Source: Diplolepis rosae
Lineage: Eukaryota; Arthropoda; Insecta; Hymenoptera; Diplolepididae
NCBI GenBank assembly: GCA_030998225.1
Contig: JAPYXD010000738.1
Coordinates: 1,302,001-1,366,000 of the forward strand
Reading direction: 5' to 3'
DNA length: 64,000 bases
Shown: positions 31,330-42,059 of the stretch, piece by piece
How positions within the stretch are numbered: position 1 is the stretch's first letter
How the letters are laid out: the number at the start of each line of letters is the position of its first letter
Notes under the pieces: model-generated
What the model saw: only the letters and a program-made list of their open reading frames with translations
Database searches by the model: none
What the model was told of the DNA's origin: nothing
Program-made: the position numbers and the translations under genes

Positions 31330-34300
31330 TTATATATGCGTAAAAAACTTAGTTGACAATAATTTTACGAAAGTATTGCATTTATACTAAAGCGATCCCA
31401 TAATGCGATTGTTAATCCTGAAAACGCGAAAACGCGAAGAAAGAGAATTTTTTAGTCATTTTAAATTGACATGTATGATATGCGCGTGAAAAACTTTGTT
31501 ACCAATACTTTTTCAAAAGTATTGTATTCAAAGTAAAGGATTCCCATAATGTAATTACTTCACCTAGAAACGCGAGAACGCGAAAACGCGAAAACACGAA
31601 AAAGCGAAGAATAAGAGATTTCTTAAGTTATTTTGAATTAACAGGTAGGATATATGTGTATAAAAACTTGTTTATAATACCTTTCAAAAAGTACTGCATT
31701 TATGGTAAAAAAACGCTCCTGCAATGTCATTATTAATCCCAAATACGTGAAAACACGAAGAAAGAGAATTTTAGAGTCATTTTAAATTGACATGTATGAT
31801 ATGCGCGTGAAAAACTTATTTGCCAATACTTTTTCGGAAGTATTGCACTTATAGTAAAGCGATCCCATAATGCGATTACTAATCCTGAAAACGCGAAAAC
31901 ACGAAGAAAGAGAATTTTAGAGTAATTTTAAATTGACATGTATGATATTCGCGTGAAAAACTTTGTTGCCAATACATTTTCGAGAGTATTGTATTCATAA
32001 TAAAGGATTCCAATAATATAATTACTTCGCATAAAAACGCAAAAACGAGAAAAGATATACGCGTAAAAAACTTAGTTGACAAAACTTTTTCAAAAGTATT
32101 GTATTTATAGTAAAAATCACTCCCGTAATGTAATTCTCAATCATAATTACGCAATAAAGCGAAGAATAAGATTCTCTGGATATTTTAAATTGACCTATAA
32201 GATATATGCGTAAAAATCTTTGTTAGAAATACTTGTTCAAAAGTATTTTATTTGTAGTGAACATCACTCCCGTAAAGTAATTACCAATTATAATTACGCG
32301 ATAACGCGAAGAATAAGATTCTCTGGCTATTTTAAATAGACCTGTAAGATATATGCGTAAAACACTTAGTTGACAATAATTTTTCGGAAGTATTGTATTT
32401 ATAGTAAAGCGATCCCATAATGCGATTACTAATCCTGAAAACGCGAAAACCCGAAAAATAAAAATTTTTAAGACATTTTAAGATATTTTAAATTTACATG
32501 TAATATATATGCGTAAAAAAACTTAGTTAACAATAATTTTTCGGAAGTATTGCATTTATAGTAAAGGGATCCCATAATGCGATTACTAATCCTGAAAACG
32601 CGAAAACACGAAGAAAGAGAATTTTAGAGTCATTTTAAATTGACATGTATGATATGCGCGTGAAAAACTTTGTTGCCAATACTTTTTCGAAAGTATTTTA
32701 TTTATAGTAGAGCAATTCCATAATGCAACTACTGATGCTGAAAACGAGAAAACACGAAGAGAGAGGATTTTGAAGTCATTTTAAATTGACATGTATGATA
32801 TGCCCGTGAAAAACTTTGTTGACAATACTTTTTCAAAAGTATTGTATTTATTGTAAAAATCACCCCCGTGATGTAATTAACAATCATAAATACGTGATAA
32901 CGCTAAGAATGAGATTCTCTGGATATTTTAAATAAACCTGTAAGATATATGCGTAAAAATCTTTGTTGGAAATACTTTTTCAAAAGTATTTTATTTATAG
33001 TGAACATCACTCCCGTAAAGTAATTAACAATCATAAATACGTGATAACGCTAAGAATGAGATTCTCTGGATATTTTAAATAAACCTGTAAGATATATGCG
33101 TAAAAATCTTTGTTGGAAATACTTTTTCAAAAGTATTTTATTTATAGTAGAGCAATTCCATAATGCAATTACTGATCCTGGAAACGCGAAAACCCGAAGA
33201 ATAAGAATTTTTAAGAATTTTTAAGATGATTTAAATTGACATGTAATATATATGCGTAAAAAAATGTAGTTGACAATAATTTTTCGGAAGTATTGCATTT
33301 ATAGTAAAGCGATCCCATAATGCGATTACTAATCCCGAAAACGCGAAAACACGAAGAAAGAGAATTTTAGAGTCATTTTAAATTGTCATGTATGATATGC
33401 GCGTGAAAAACTTTGTTGCCAATACTTTTTCGAGAGTATTGTATTCATAGTAAAGGATTCCCATAATATAATTACTTCACCTAAAAACGAAAAAACGCGA
33501 AAAGACATACGCGTAAAAAACTTAGTTGACAATAATTTTTCAAAAGTATTGCATTTATAGTAAAGCGACCCCATAATGCGATTACTAATCTTGAAAACAC
33601 GAGAACACGAAAAATAAAAATTTTTAAGAATTTTTAAGATATTTTAAATTTACATGTAATATATTTGCGTAAAAAACTTAGTTGACAATAATTTTTCAAA
33701 AGTATTGCATTTATAGTAAAGCGACCCCATAATGCGATTACTAATCTTGAAAACACGAGAACACGAAGAAAGAGAATTTTTGAGTCATTTTAAATTGACC
33801 TGTATGATATGCTCCTGAAAAACTTTGTTGCCAATACTTTTTCGAGAGTATTGTATTCATAGTAAAGGATTCCCATAATGTAATTACTTCACCTAAAAAC
33901 GCAAAAACGCGAAAATATATTTCCGTAAAAATCTTTGTTGGAAATACTTTTTCAAAAGTATTTTATTTATAGTAGAGCAATTCCATAATGCAATTACTAA
34001 TCCTAAAAACACGAAAACCCGAAAAATAAAAATTTAAAAAATTTTTTAAGACATTTTAGATTGACATGTAAGATATATGCGTAAAAAACTTAGTAGACAA
34101 TAATTTTTCAGAAGTTTTGCATTTATAGTAAAGCGATCCCATAATGCGATTACTAATCCTGAAAACACGAAAACTCAAAGAATAAGAATTTTTATGAATT
34201 TTTAAGATATTTTAAATTGACATGCAAGATATATGCGTAAAACACTTAGTTGACAATAATTTTTCGAAAGTATTGCATTTATAGTAAATCGACCCCATAA

Positions 34301-34790
34301 TGCGATTACTAATCTTGAAAACACGAGAACACGAAGAAAGAGAATTTTTGAGACATTTTAAATAGACATGTATGATATGCTCGTGAAAAACTTTGTTGAC
34401 AATACTTTTTCGAGAGTATTGTATTCATAGTAAAGGATTCTCATAATGTAATTACTTCACCTGAAACGCGAAAACACGAAAACGCAAAGCCACGAAAATG
34501 CTAAGAATAGGAAATTTCTTTAGTTATTTTGAATTGACAGGTATGATATATGTGTATAAACCCTTGTTTACAGTACTTTTTCAAAAGTATTGCATATATA
34601 GTAAAAAAAAAACGTTCCTATAATGTAATTATTAATACTAAATAAGCGAAAAAACGCGAAGAAAAAGATTTTTTAGTTATTTCAAATTCACCTGTATGAT
34701 GTACGCGTAAAATACTTTTTAACAATACTTTTTCAAAAGTATTGTATTCATAGTAAAAATCAATCCCGTAATGCAATTATACAAGATGTT
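31330..34790 (+). repeat. left-arm tandem array, about 150-160-bp units
   Basis: More than twenty diverged units are seen. Each has, in order, CCATAATGCGATTACTAATC, GAAAACGCGAAAAC, ATTTTAAATTGACATGTA, GATATGCGCGTGAAAAACTT and an 8-bp-arm hairpin AATACTTTTTCGAAAGTATT. Units fall into subtypes (for example CACTCCCGTAATG units with GATAACGCG) that alternate. Confidence 0.85.
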
Positions 34791-34857
34791 TAATGCCCAA
34801 GTAGTGGAGTCACAGTTCCTAGGACCCAGGTCCCCCTTTTTCTTTATATTATTATGA
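34791..34857 (-). other. 3' untranslated spacer of the Penelope-like ORF
   Basis: Short unique stretch between the tandem array and the stop codon of the GIY-YIG frame. Confidence 0.4.
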
Positions 34858-35532
34858 CCCTTTTTTTAATATAGGGTTATAAATCTTGGATAGGTTTTCC
34901 ACGTCTGTTCTCAGGTTCACTGCATCATCTGTACCTACGATATGGCACATCTCCAACAGTAATCTTTTTTTATAGTTCTCTTCATTGGCTAGAATTATGG
35001 TTTTATCAAAATCAAAAAAATGGTCCTTCTCAATTGTATGTTTCGTTAGTGCATTTTGTTTATGGGGCTTTCTCTAATGTTATTTTTGTGTTCTTTTAAT
35101 CTGTTTTTGAGGAACCGTTTTGTTTGACCTATATAGACGGCTTTGCACTCATTCCCCTTGCAAGGAACACTATAGACAATCTTAGAGGAATGTTCATTAG
35201 GTATTTTATCTTTAGTTGATTTGAATATCATTTTAAGGTTTTTTTAATTTTCATACGCAGTGTTTAAGTTGTAGCTGTGTAGGATTCCTGATATTTTTTC
35301 CGAAAGGCCTTCAATATAAGGAATACTGATAAAGGGTTTGCTTTCCGCGTTTATGTCGATATGATTGTTACCTAATCGTGTCATTTGTTCAAGAGTGAGG
35401 AGTCTCTGATAAATAATTTCTTGTGTGAAAAAAATGGGATGGTCGTTTTCTTCTAGTGTATCTATAATTAATTTAAGGTTGCTTTTTTGAAATTCTATGT
35501 CTGAAAGTAAGACTGCTCTATCAACCAAGTTG
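34858..35532 (-). pseudogene. Penelope-like element ORF, RT thumb/linker and GIY-YIG endonuclease
   Basis: The minus strand reads MVDRAVLLSDIEFQKSNL (RT-distal linker) from 35528. After a frame change it reads IVYSVPCKGNECKAVYIGQT and KRFLKNRLKEHKNNI at 35046-35231, the GIY-YIG nuclease signature: V-Y then Y-I-G with the downstream Arg. A further frame continues with HFFDFDKTIILANEENYKKR and ends at a stop near 34858. At least two frameshifts. The Cys/His content upstream of GIY fits the animal Penelope clade. It is cut at 35533 by the inserted DNA. Confidence 0.85.
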
Positions 35533-35540
35533 TTGATTAT

Positions 35541-35857
35541 CAGTGAAATTTGACTGATTTAAATAACTAAAAACAGGTTACTGTGAATCAGTCAAATTTC
35601 ACTGATTACTTCAGTGAAAAGTAACTGATTTAACAGTGAAAAATATTGTTTCCACTGATGATTCAGTGAAAAGGCAAATCACTGATTCAATCAGTGAAAA
35701 TTAGACTGATTCAGATTTAGAGTGTATACAAATTTCAAATATAAAGTGTACTCTGTACATTAATCAAACAAATTTAGAAGATGAATATTTTAATAAATAT
35801 TCCTAAATATTATTGGAATATGATACATATCGATTTAGAAAAACTTCTTCAAAGTAC
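35541..35857 (+). repeat. left TIR of the hAT-like transposon
   Basis: Contains many short CAGTGAAA / TCACTGATT subrepeats, direct and inverted, besides the overall inverse match to 38539-38855. Confidence 0.85.
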
Positions 35858-36852
35858 TCAGACATTTTTCTTATTTTACGACATTTTTGCACCATGTTTG
35901 ACCTTTGGGTAGGATTCAAGAAAACAATTGTAGACATACTTTCATTACTTAGTAAAATACTATGAAGACTTGCTTTTTAATTAAAGCGAAAACTTTTAAA
36001 ACCTTTAACAATCGGTTGCATAGATTCTGCTCTAATCTTGGACGCAATTAGAGAAATAGGTTTTTTTGCTTTTTTAAGATCTAGTTTTTGCCTTAAACAT
36101 AAAAGAAAGAAAACACATTTGAAATATTAAAATAAAAAAGCTGGTTCATTCTTAGAGAATCCCAAATATTCTGAAATAAAACTCCTTTCCACACCACCAC
36201 GGAGGTAGAGTTTAAGGCTCGTTTTTTTTACGTGGTATCCCCTGTAGGCCTAGTCCACGTCCTACGAAACAAAAAGGGTTTTTGCTTTCAAGCAAAAAGA
36301 AAAAAGCAAAAAAATGAAGCAAAGTGGTAAAAAACGCTACAAATGTAGCCCGTACTTCAGGCTTGCCTCTTTCAAATGCCAGTATACGTCGAACAAAAAT
36401 GTTTTGTTTTAAATCAAATAATGAAGAAGTTTGATTAATTCGGGATGATTTGGGGTGCTTGATTATTGTGAGTCCCTCTGCCTCTCACTTATGCTCAAAG
36501 CGTGATATTAATCAATTTCAGTATGTTTTCTTACTCACAAAATAATAATTAAAACTAAACAATTTCCATACCTTAGGCACGCGAAGAAAGGAATAAAGAA
36601 CGTATCTCTGATATAAGAAATAAAATGTCATTATTTTGTGAGTAAGAAAGGAGTTTGAAATTGATTAACGCCATGCCTTGGCCATTAGAATTAATCCTCT
36701 CCTTCGTGAGCGAAGAGCGACAAACCTCTTTCCCTATCACTTTCTGCCATCTCATAAAGATTTTCGGTCATTAATTGCAAATACTTCGAAGTGATGCTTG
36801 TTGTTCTGGCTGTTTCAGCTCTCGCCTTTAGGGCTGATCGAGTAACACAAAT
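35858..36852. other. internal non-coding part of the hAT-like transposon
   Basis: Includes the extra segment in the left arm (35865-36167) and the 3' untranslated part of the transposase gene (36211-36852). Short poly-A/T and TTTTTGCTT repeats, no gene. Confidence 0.5.
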
Positions 36853-38448
36853 TTAGTTGACCGTCCTGTTTCCTAAGCGATTTCTTTTGGGAGTTTTCGC
36901 GTCCGTGAGCATGGAGAAACCTCGCTCCGCCTCAGCATTTGAATGAGGAAGACTCCGAACATGATTCAATACTGATGTCAAATTTGGAAAAAGTTTTTCT
37001 CCTGTACTCGTCGAAGATACACCGATACTAGACCACATTTCGTCAAAAGATAAATTCGACCACTTTTCTTTGAGTTCCTGTCTGATTTTGAGTAAAGAAT
37101 CCCACTCTCTTTGTACACCTATTCTATCAAACGACCCTAAATCTTGACAAACTTTCCAGACCCTAGGAAAAGTTTCGCTTCGATCAGCATAGAAAGCTAC
37201 TTGAGGCCCGAAAACAGCAACGCAAGACAAAAAGATGTCATCAAAAGGAAGTCGATTGCGAATTGCTTCGCTTGCTGTGACATAAAATTTCAAGCAACTA
37301 CGAAGAAATAGATCAACTTCTACTATTTGCAATTTCTTGTTTGTAAGTTGCTGCTGGAAACATTCTCGCGTTTCCTTACCAACGTCAATGTCTTGAAGCG
37401 GCTGTTGATTACTAGGATCTGCAAAGTTAACGTTTCTAATGATTTGAAAGAATAAATTCGGTTGAAGAAGAGCCTCTTTCAAATAACTGCTAAGAATCCA
37501 TACGAAGAATTTAGCCGAGTTTGGCTGGAGTTCCTGAACCATTGTTTCGCGACTTTGAAATTTCGCATTGTATACGTTGAACCTATTCAAAGTAAATTTC
37601 AAGAATAGGAAATATGCGAGTGTCAAAGGATTCTGCATTTTTCCTAACAAGTCTTTGGCCTTCTCTACCTTCTCAGATACGAGGACCATAAGATACTGAA
37701 GAATAACTTCCCAATTCTTTATTATAATATCTATGCATCGATAGCGGACAAGCCAGCGAGTTTCAGAATGACTAGGAATTTTTTGATAGTCATTTCCTAA
37801 TTCCAAAACAATCGATCGAAAAATAGCCGTTCGCTTGGAGCTAGCATTAAGAAAAGCTGGCAAATCTTTGATTAAATCCTCTACATCTGGGATTGTGGCA
37901 CAAGCATATTTTGCTACAATTGCTGACGAATGCGAGACACATGGGAAAACAATTAAACGGGGACTTTTTTCCTTTAATTTTGTTTTAAATGAGGACCTAT
38001 TGCCGACCATCACCTGTGCATTATCACAAGCTAAAGCACAGATATTAGATAAAGGGATTTTCTGCCCGGACAATGCTTTTTCGAACGCATCACAAATTTT
38101 AGAGGCAGAACAATCCGAAGCATTTACATTAATAAGCTGGAGCAATTCCACCCTGACAGAAAATGTCGTTGGCTCCATATATCGAACCATTAATGACAGC
38201 CACTTTTCTAGAGTCCTGTCGGTCGTTTCGTCTTCGTACACTGAAAATGATTGCTTACGCAAAATATTTGCCATGCGATCAGATTCAGCAGCACATACGA
38301 CGTTATTTACAACTAGGACCATTTTAGTGTGGCTCAATCTAACGTCTTTTAAAACCGAAGGTTCCATATCTTGGAAAAGTCCTATCAATTCTGATGAAAT
38401 CGCGAATGGTAAATTATGCTCTACGAAAAATGTACTAATCCTAATCAC
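36853..38448 (-). CDS. hAT-family transposase, 531 aa, intact frame
   Basis: The protein has the RNase H-like fold motifs of hAT-like (ZMYM/DUF4371-type) transposases. VYEDETTDRTLEKWLSL gives the first Asp (about residue 93). ALACDNAQVMVGNRSSF gives the second Asp (about 165). ETRWLVRYRCIDIIIKNW follows. The C-terminal dimerisation region is LPHSNAEAERGFSMLTDAKT (about residues 495-515), with the expected Glu. No stop in 1.6 kb. The N-terminal BED/zinc-finger DNA-binding domain is absent: the frame stays open to about 38483, where it meets the inner inverted repeat, so the domain was lost or supplied by a spliced exon. The start chosen is nominal and may not be the real one. It is the best-preserved gene in the window and the insertion may be young. 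Confidence 0.85.
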   Translation of the reverse strand: MIRISTFFVEHNLPFAISSELIGLFQDMEPSVLKDVRLSHTKMVLVVNNVVCAAESDRMANILRKQSFSVYEDETTDRTLEKWLSLMVRYMEPTTFSVRVELLQLINVNASDCSASKICDAFEKALSGQKIPLSNICALACDNAQVMVGNRSSFKTKLKEKSPRLIVFPCVSHSSAIVAKYACATIPDVEDLIKDLPAFLNASSKRTAIFRSIVLELGNDYQKIPSHSETRWLVRYRCIDIIIKNWEVILQYLMVLVSEKVEKAKDLLGKMQNPLTLAYFLFLKFTLNRFNVYNAKFQSRETMVQELQPNSAKFFVWILSSYLKEALLQPNLFFQIIRNVNFADPSNQQPLQDIDVGKETRECFQQQLTNKKLQIVEVDLFLRSCLKFYVTASEAIRNRLPFDDIFLSCVAVFGPQVAFYADRSETFPRVWKVCQDLGSFDRIGVQREWDSLLKIRQELKEKWSNLSFDEMWSSIGVSSTSTGEKLFPNLTSVLNHVRSLPHSNAEAERGFSMLTDAKTPKRNRLGNRTVN

Positions 38449-38538
38449 TCCTTCTTGTACTTTCTGTTTGAAAGTAACTAGTAAACTCTAACTCCGTGGT
38501 GGTGTGGAAAGGAGTTTTATTTCAGAATATTTGTCTGT

Positions 38539-38855
38539 GTACTTTGAAGAAGTTTTTCTAAATCGATATGTATCATATTCCAATAATATTTAGGAATATT
38601 TATTAAAATATTCATCTTCTAAATTTGTTTGATTAATGTACAGAGTACACTTTATATTTGAAATTTGTATACACTCTAAATCTGAATCAGTCAAATTTTC
38701 ACTGATTGAATCAGTGATTTGCCTTTTCACTGAATCATCAGTGGAAACAATATTTTTCACTGTTAAATCAGTTAATTTTCACTGAAGTAATCAGTGAAAT
38801 TTGACTGATTCACAGTAACCTGTTTTTAGTTATTTAAATCAGTCAAATTTCACTG
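38539..38855 (+). repeat. right TIR of the hAT-like transposon
   Basis: Inverse of 35541-35857, equal in length. Confidence 0.85.
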
Positions 38856-38861
38856 ATAATC

Positions 38862-41136
38862 AGTAGATTTTGACTGATTAATATTTGAAATTTGTACAGT
38901 TTTTAAAAAAATCCGAAACTTTTTGAATTTAGTAGTTTATTTATAAAATTTGAGAATGTTGTAGTTTATATTTTTATATAGAACTTTAAGCATTTATGGA
39001 CATAAAATTTCATTTAAAGTTTCTTCTATCGGTATTCAAAACTTTCAACAATTTTGCAAGATCAGTTAAATGCAAAATTTGACAAATTATTTAATCAAAA
39101 TATTTACATTTATTTTTTGAATATTTCGAAAATAATTCGACGAAAATAATGATTAATAAGATTTTGTAACATTTTGGGAATATTGGAACGCTGCAAGATT
39201 AAATTTTGAGTACAATTTTCAATTAATGAATGTTTAAAGAATTGATTGAAAGCATCAATTAAAAAATATTTTTACTTTATAAATTTGATTAAGTGCAGTA
39301 ATAAGAAAATTTTGACTTTCTATAAAGCATTTCATTTATCTGATTAAAAGTCTGTGAATACGTCACTAAAACGTAAGATTAAAAAACTTTAAACTGCTTT
39401 TACCATCAATCTATGAATGTGGATTTTAAACCGTAATTTAATGTGTCTTATTTTTTTTGATAAAATATTTTTAACATAATTTTTTGCTTAAAGTAGCCGA
39501 TTTACTCGATTAAAAATTGGTCAACTTGTATATTTCAAAATTTTGTAATAAAAGTATTTTCATATTATGTTTTTGTATCCTATGCGTAGAATTTTAATTT
39601 TAAAATTGAGATTTCTCACAAAGAAGAAAGATTGTCTTATTAAAGCAGTTTATTCCCAGAAATTAAAAATCATTTACTTAATATTTCGATTCCAAACATT
39701 GAATATTTATTGACTTTGAATAAAACAGAAAAAAAATTTTTATGAAGTTTTAAAATCTTTTTACAATGTTACGAATTGGGCCGAATTTAGAATTACGAAA
39801 TCTTTCATTAGAAAAAGAAAAAAGTCACTCACATGAAATAAACTTCTGTAAGAATTATCAAGATTGAAGAGATGTTAAAATATTTGAAAAATAATGCAAT
39901 TGTAAAATTGCAATTTATATCAATATTTGACAAATTTTTAGCTTTCTCAATCAAAGCATTATCCGGAAATTTTTAGTTCCTATAAAAAGATGGAATATTT
40001 ATCAATTTCTTGAATGTTCATACATTAAAAAAATATCGAATTAGAGAATTATATGCAAAGTATTTTCCATTAAGAAGACATAAACATGTCATAATTAGTT
40101 TTATATCTACATTTTCAGCTTACTTTTTTGTGGCTTAAGCACACATTTTGAATTCGAAATACAAAAATCCTCTACAGAGTTGAAGTATTTCCTGAATCAA
40201 TTATTATTGATCCTGAATTCTATTGGAAAATTTGTTGTTTACTGTTCAAATCTTACTACGGTTTCAGACGGACAGACAAATTAAGAACTACAAAATATTT
40301 CATCCATAAGATTGCACTCCTCCATAAAATCTTGTCAAATTGTAACAAGATTTGAACACTTCGAACGAACATTTTTATGTAAAATTTAAAGTTGATTGAT
40401 ATTTATATGTTAATATGGAAATACCAATAAACACATATTTTAGCTTTTTAATTTATCTACTGCTATTAGACAATTTTCCATTTCCGTAGAGATTTTAAGT
40501 TTTGGAATGAAAAGTTTGTGCTTAGGCTACAAAAATGTGAGATGAAAATATTTCTAACATATAACTGAAAATATAAATTATGAACTTGAATTTTATGTTC
40601 ATTTTATCTTGATAGAAAATATTGTTCTAATTGAAAAATTGTTAAATGTACAAAATTAGTAAGAAGTATATAAATTTGAATGAAAAATTATATATTGATT
40701 CAAATTTTATACATTTATTGACACTAAATTTCACTGAAAGTTTATTTTTGAAGTGTTGAAATCCTCATGAAATTTTCCAAGATCATACTGATGTTTATTT
40801 CATGCAGACTTTCTTCAAGAAATTCAAGAAAAGTGTTATTTCTTGAACTATATACTTCGTAAATTCAAATTCGTCGTCTGCTTCGCGCCTCTTTTGCACG
40901 TACTCGAGAAAAATACAATTCTTAATTTCGACTCGATAAACGAAAGCGTGAAATCTAAAAATAACTTGAAATCTCAAGCATTGTAACGAAGTCCGTCTTC
41001 GTGCACCTTCGGCTTTACACGAAGCTGGTGACCGCAGCGTGTAGCAGAGCCGACACACTGACACGCCACGTTTGCATGTGTTTCTCGCAGATGGGAACGT
41101 GGTGGGGGCCGAAAAATCCCACGTTCCGGAGACACT
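38862..41136. other. AT-rich DNA of unknown origin inside the Penelope-like element
   Basis: About 2.3 kb of stop-rich A/T sequence replaces the Penelope RT core. No domain or repeat match is recognised, except a GC-richer end (about 40970-41136) with a small palindrome (GGGAACGTGG / CCCACGTTCC) near 41092-41127 at the junction with the RT frame. It may be part of a larger composite insertion with the hAT-like element. Confidence 0.4.
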
Positions 41137-41985
41137 GGTCTTCACTAGTTCAAAACTGTTAATGATTTTTGATTTTGGTGGGGTGGTATTTTTAGATATG
41201 GTAGAGCAAAAGAAGGATGCTAGATTGTAGGTTGGGCTACCCACATAGGAAACAATGGGTCTAACAGGGTTACCTTCTTTGTGGATTTTTGGTAATCGAT
41301 AGAATCTCGACGGAATTGCATTAGAAGACTTTAGGTCCTTAGCTAACAGATTGTTAATAAGACTCTTGTTTTCCCATGATTTCACGAGGGAATTAACTTT
41401 ATTTTGTATTTTGGTTGTTGTGTCTTTGGACCGGACTTGATATGTGTTCTCGTCTTGTAAAAGGTTTATAACTTTTTCATTGTAATTTTCTCGCGTCAAG
41501 GCTACTGTTGTGTTACCCTTGTCTGCCCTAATAAAAACTATATCCGGGTTATTTTTAACGAAATTTCTAGCTTCTTTGATTTCTCTAACCGATTGTACGA
41601 ATTTCGATTTGTGTTCGTTGACACCTTTCTTGAAATTATTAACAACATTTGCAACTGTAAGTCTCATTTCGTCCTGCGATTCAGGGTTAATTTTATTAAT
41701 GTTAGAATCAATTTCCGCGATAATAGTATATGTGGGAATTTCACGTTTTTTGATAGTAAGCCCGAAATTTATACCTAAGCTAGCTATTTTTGCGACATTT
41801 TCTGGGATTTCATTTCCTGTCAGATTTTTGAACCACTTTTGATTAAGTTTATTGTTGGAGACTGTCCTTTTTTTGGAATCAAGAGCGCTGATTAGAGAAT
41901 CCAATTTTCTTTTACATTTAGATTTACTTTCCTCGAATTGGCGCGAAACTTTCCCAGATTCAAATTCTAAAAAACTGTTGAACAA
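41137..41985 (-). pseudogene. Penelope-like reverse transcriptase, N-terminal part
   Basis: The minus-strand frame from 41985 carries a charged N-terminal region, then NPDIVFIRADKGNTTVALTR, YNEKVINLLQDENTYQ and RFYRLPKIHKEGNPVRPIVS followed by GSPTYNLASFFCSTIS. These are the classic Penelope RT motifs before the fingers and palm. The frame is intact to about 41137 and then runs into foreign sequence; translation beyond that point is meaningless. The YADD-containing palm is absent. The C-terminal half of the protein is at 34858-35532. Confidence 0.9.
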
Positions 41986-42059
41986 GTGGCTAGGAAAAAC
42001 AACAACTATTCTACCCTCAAGATGCCTGATCTGATTCTCAAGATACCTTACCTTACCTT

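Larger units (their letters stand above)
35535..38861 (-). mobile_element. hAT-like transposon with 317-bp terminal inverted repeats
   Basis: The left TIR at 35541-35857 and the right TIR at 38539-38855 are the same length and nearly identical in inverse. Both begin CAGTGAAATTTGACTGATTT, the CAGTG start typical of hAT ends, and GATTAT extends the match outward by six bases. A second inverted block (CTCCTTTCCACACCACCACGGAG type) follows inside, at 36168-36210 and 38484-38533. The left arm therefore has an extra roughly 300 bp (35865-36167) inserted. It lies inside the Penelope-like element. No clean 8-bp target duplication was found. Confidence 0.8.

Noticed and set aside
31330..34790. CRISPR-like array
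   Set aside because: Units are diverged contiguous repeats without spacers of constant size; a satellite in a eukaryotic transposon.
37835..38491. 218-codon plus-strand frame
   Set aside because: Antisense shadow of the hAT-like transposase on the minus strand.
40795..41136. C-terminal 110 residues of the 396-codon minus-strand frame
   Set aside because: Reading-through into foreign DNA after the Penelope RT breakpoint; not part of the protein.
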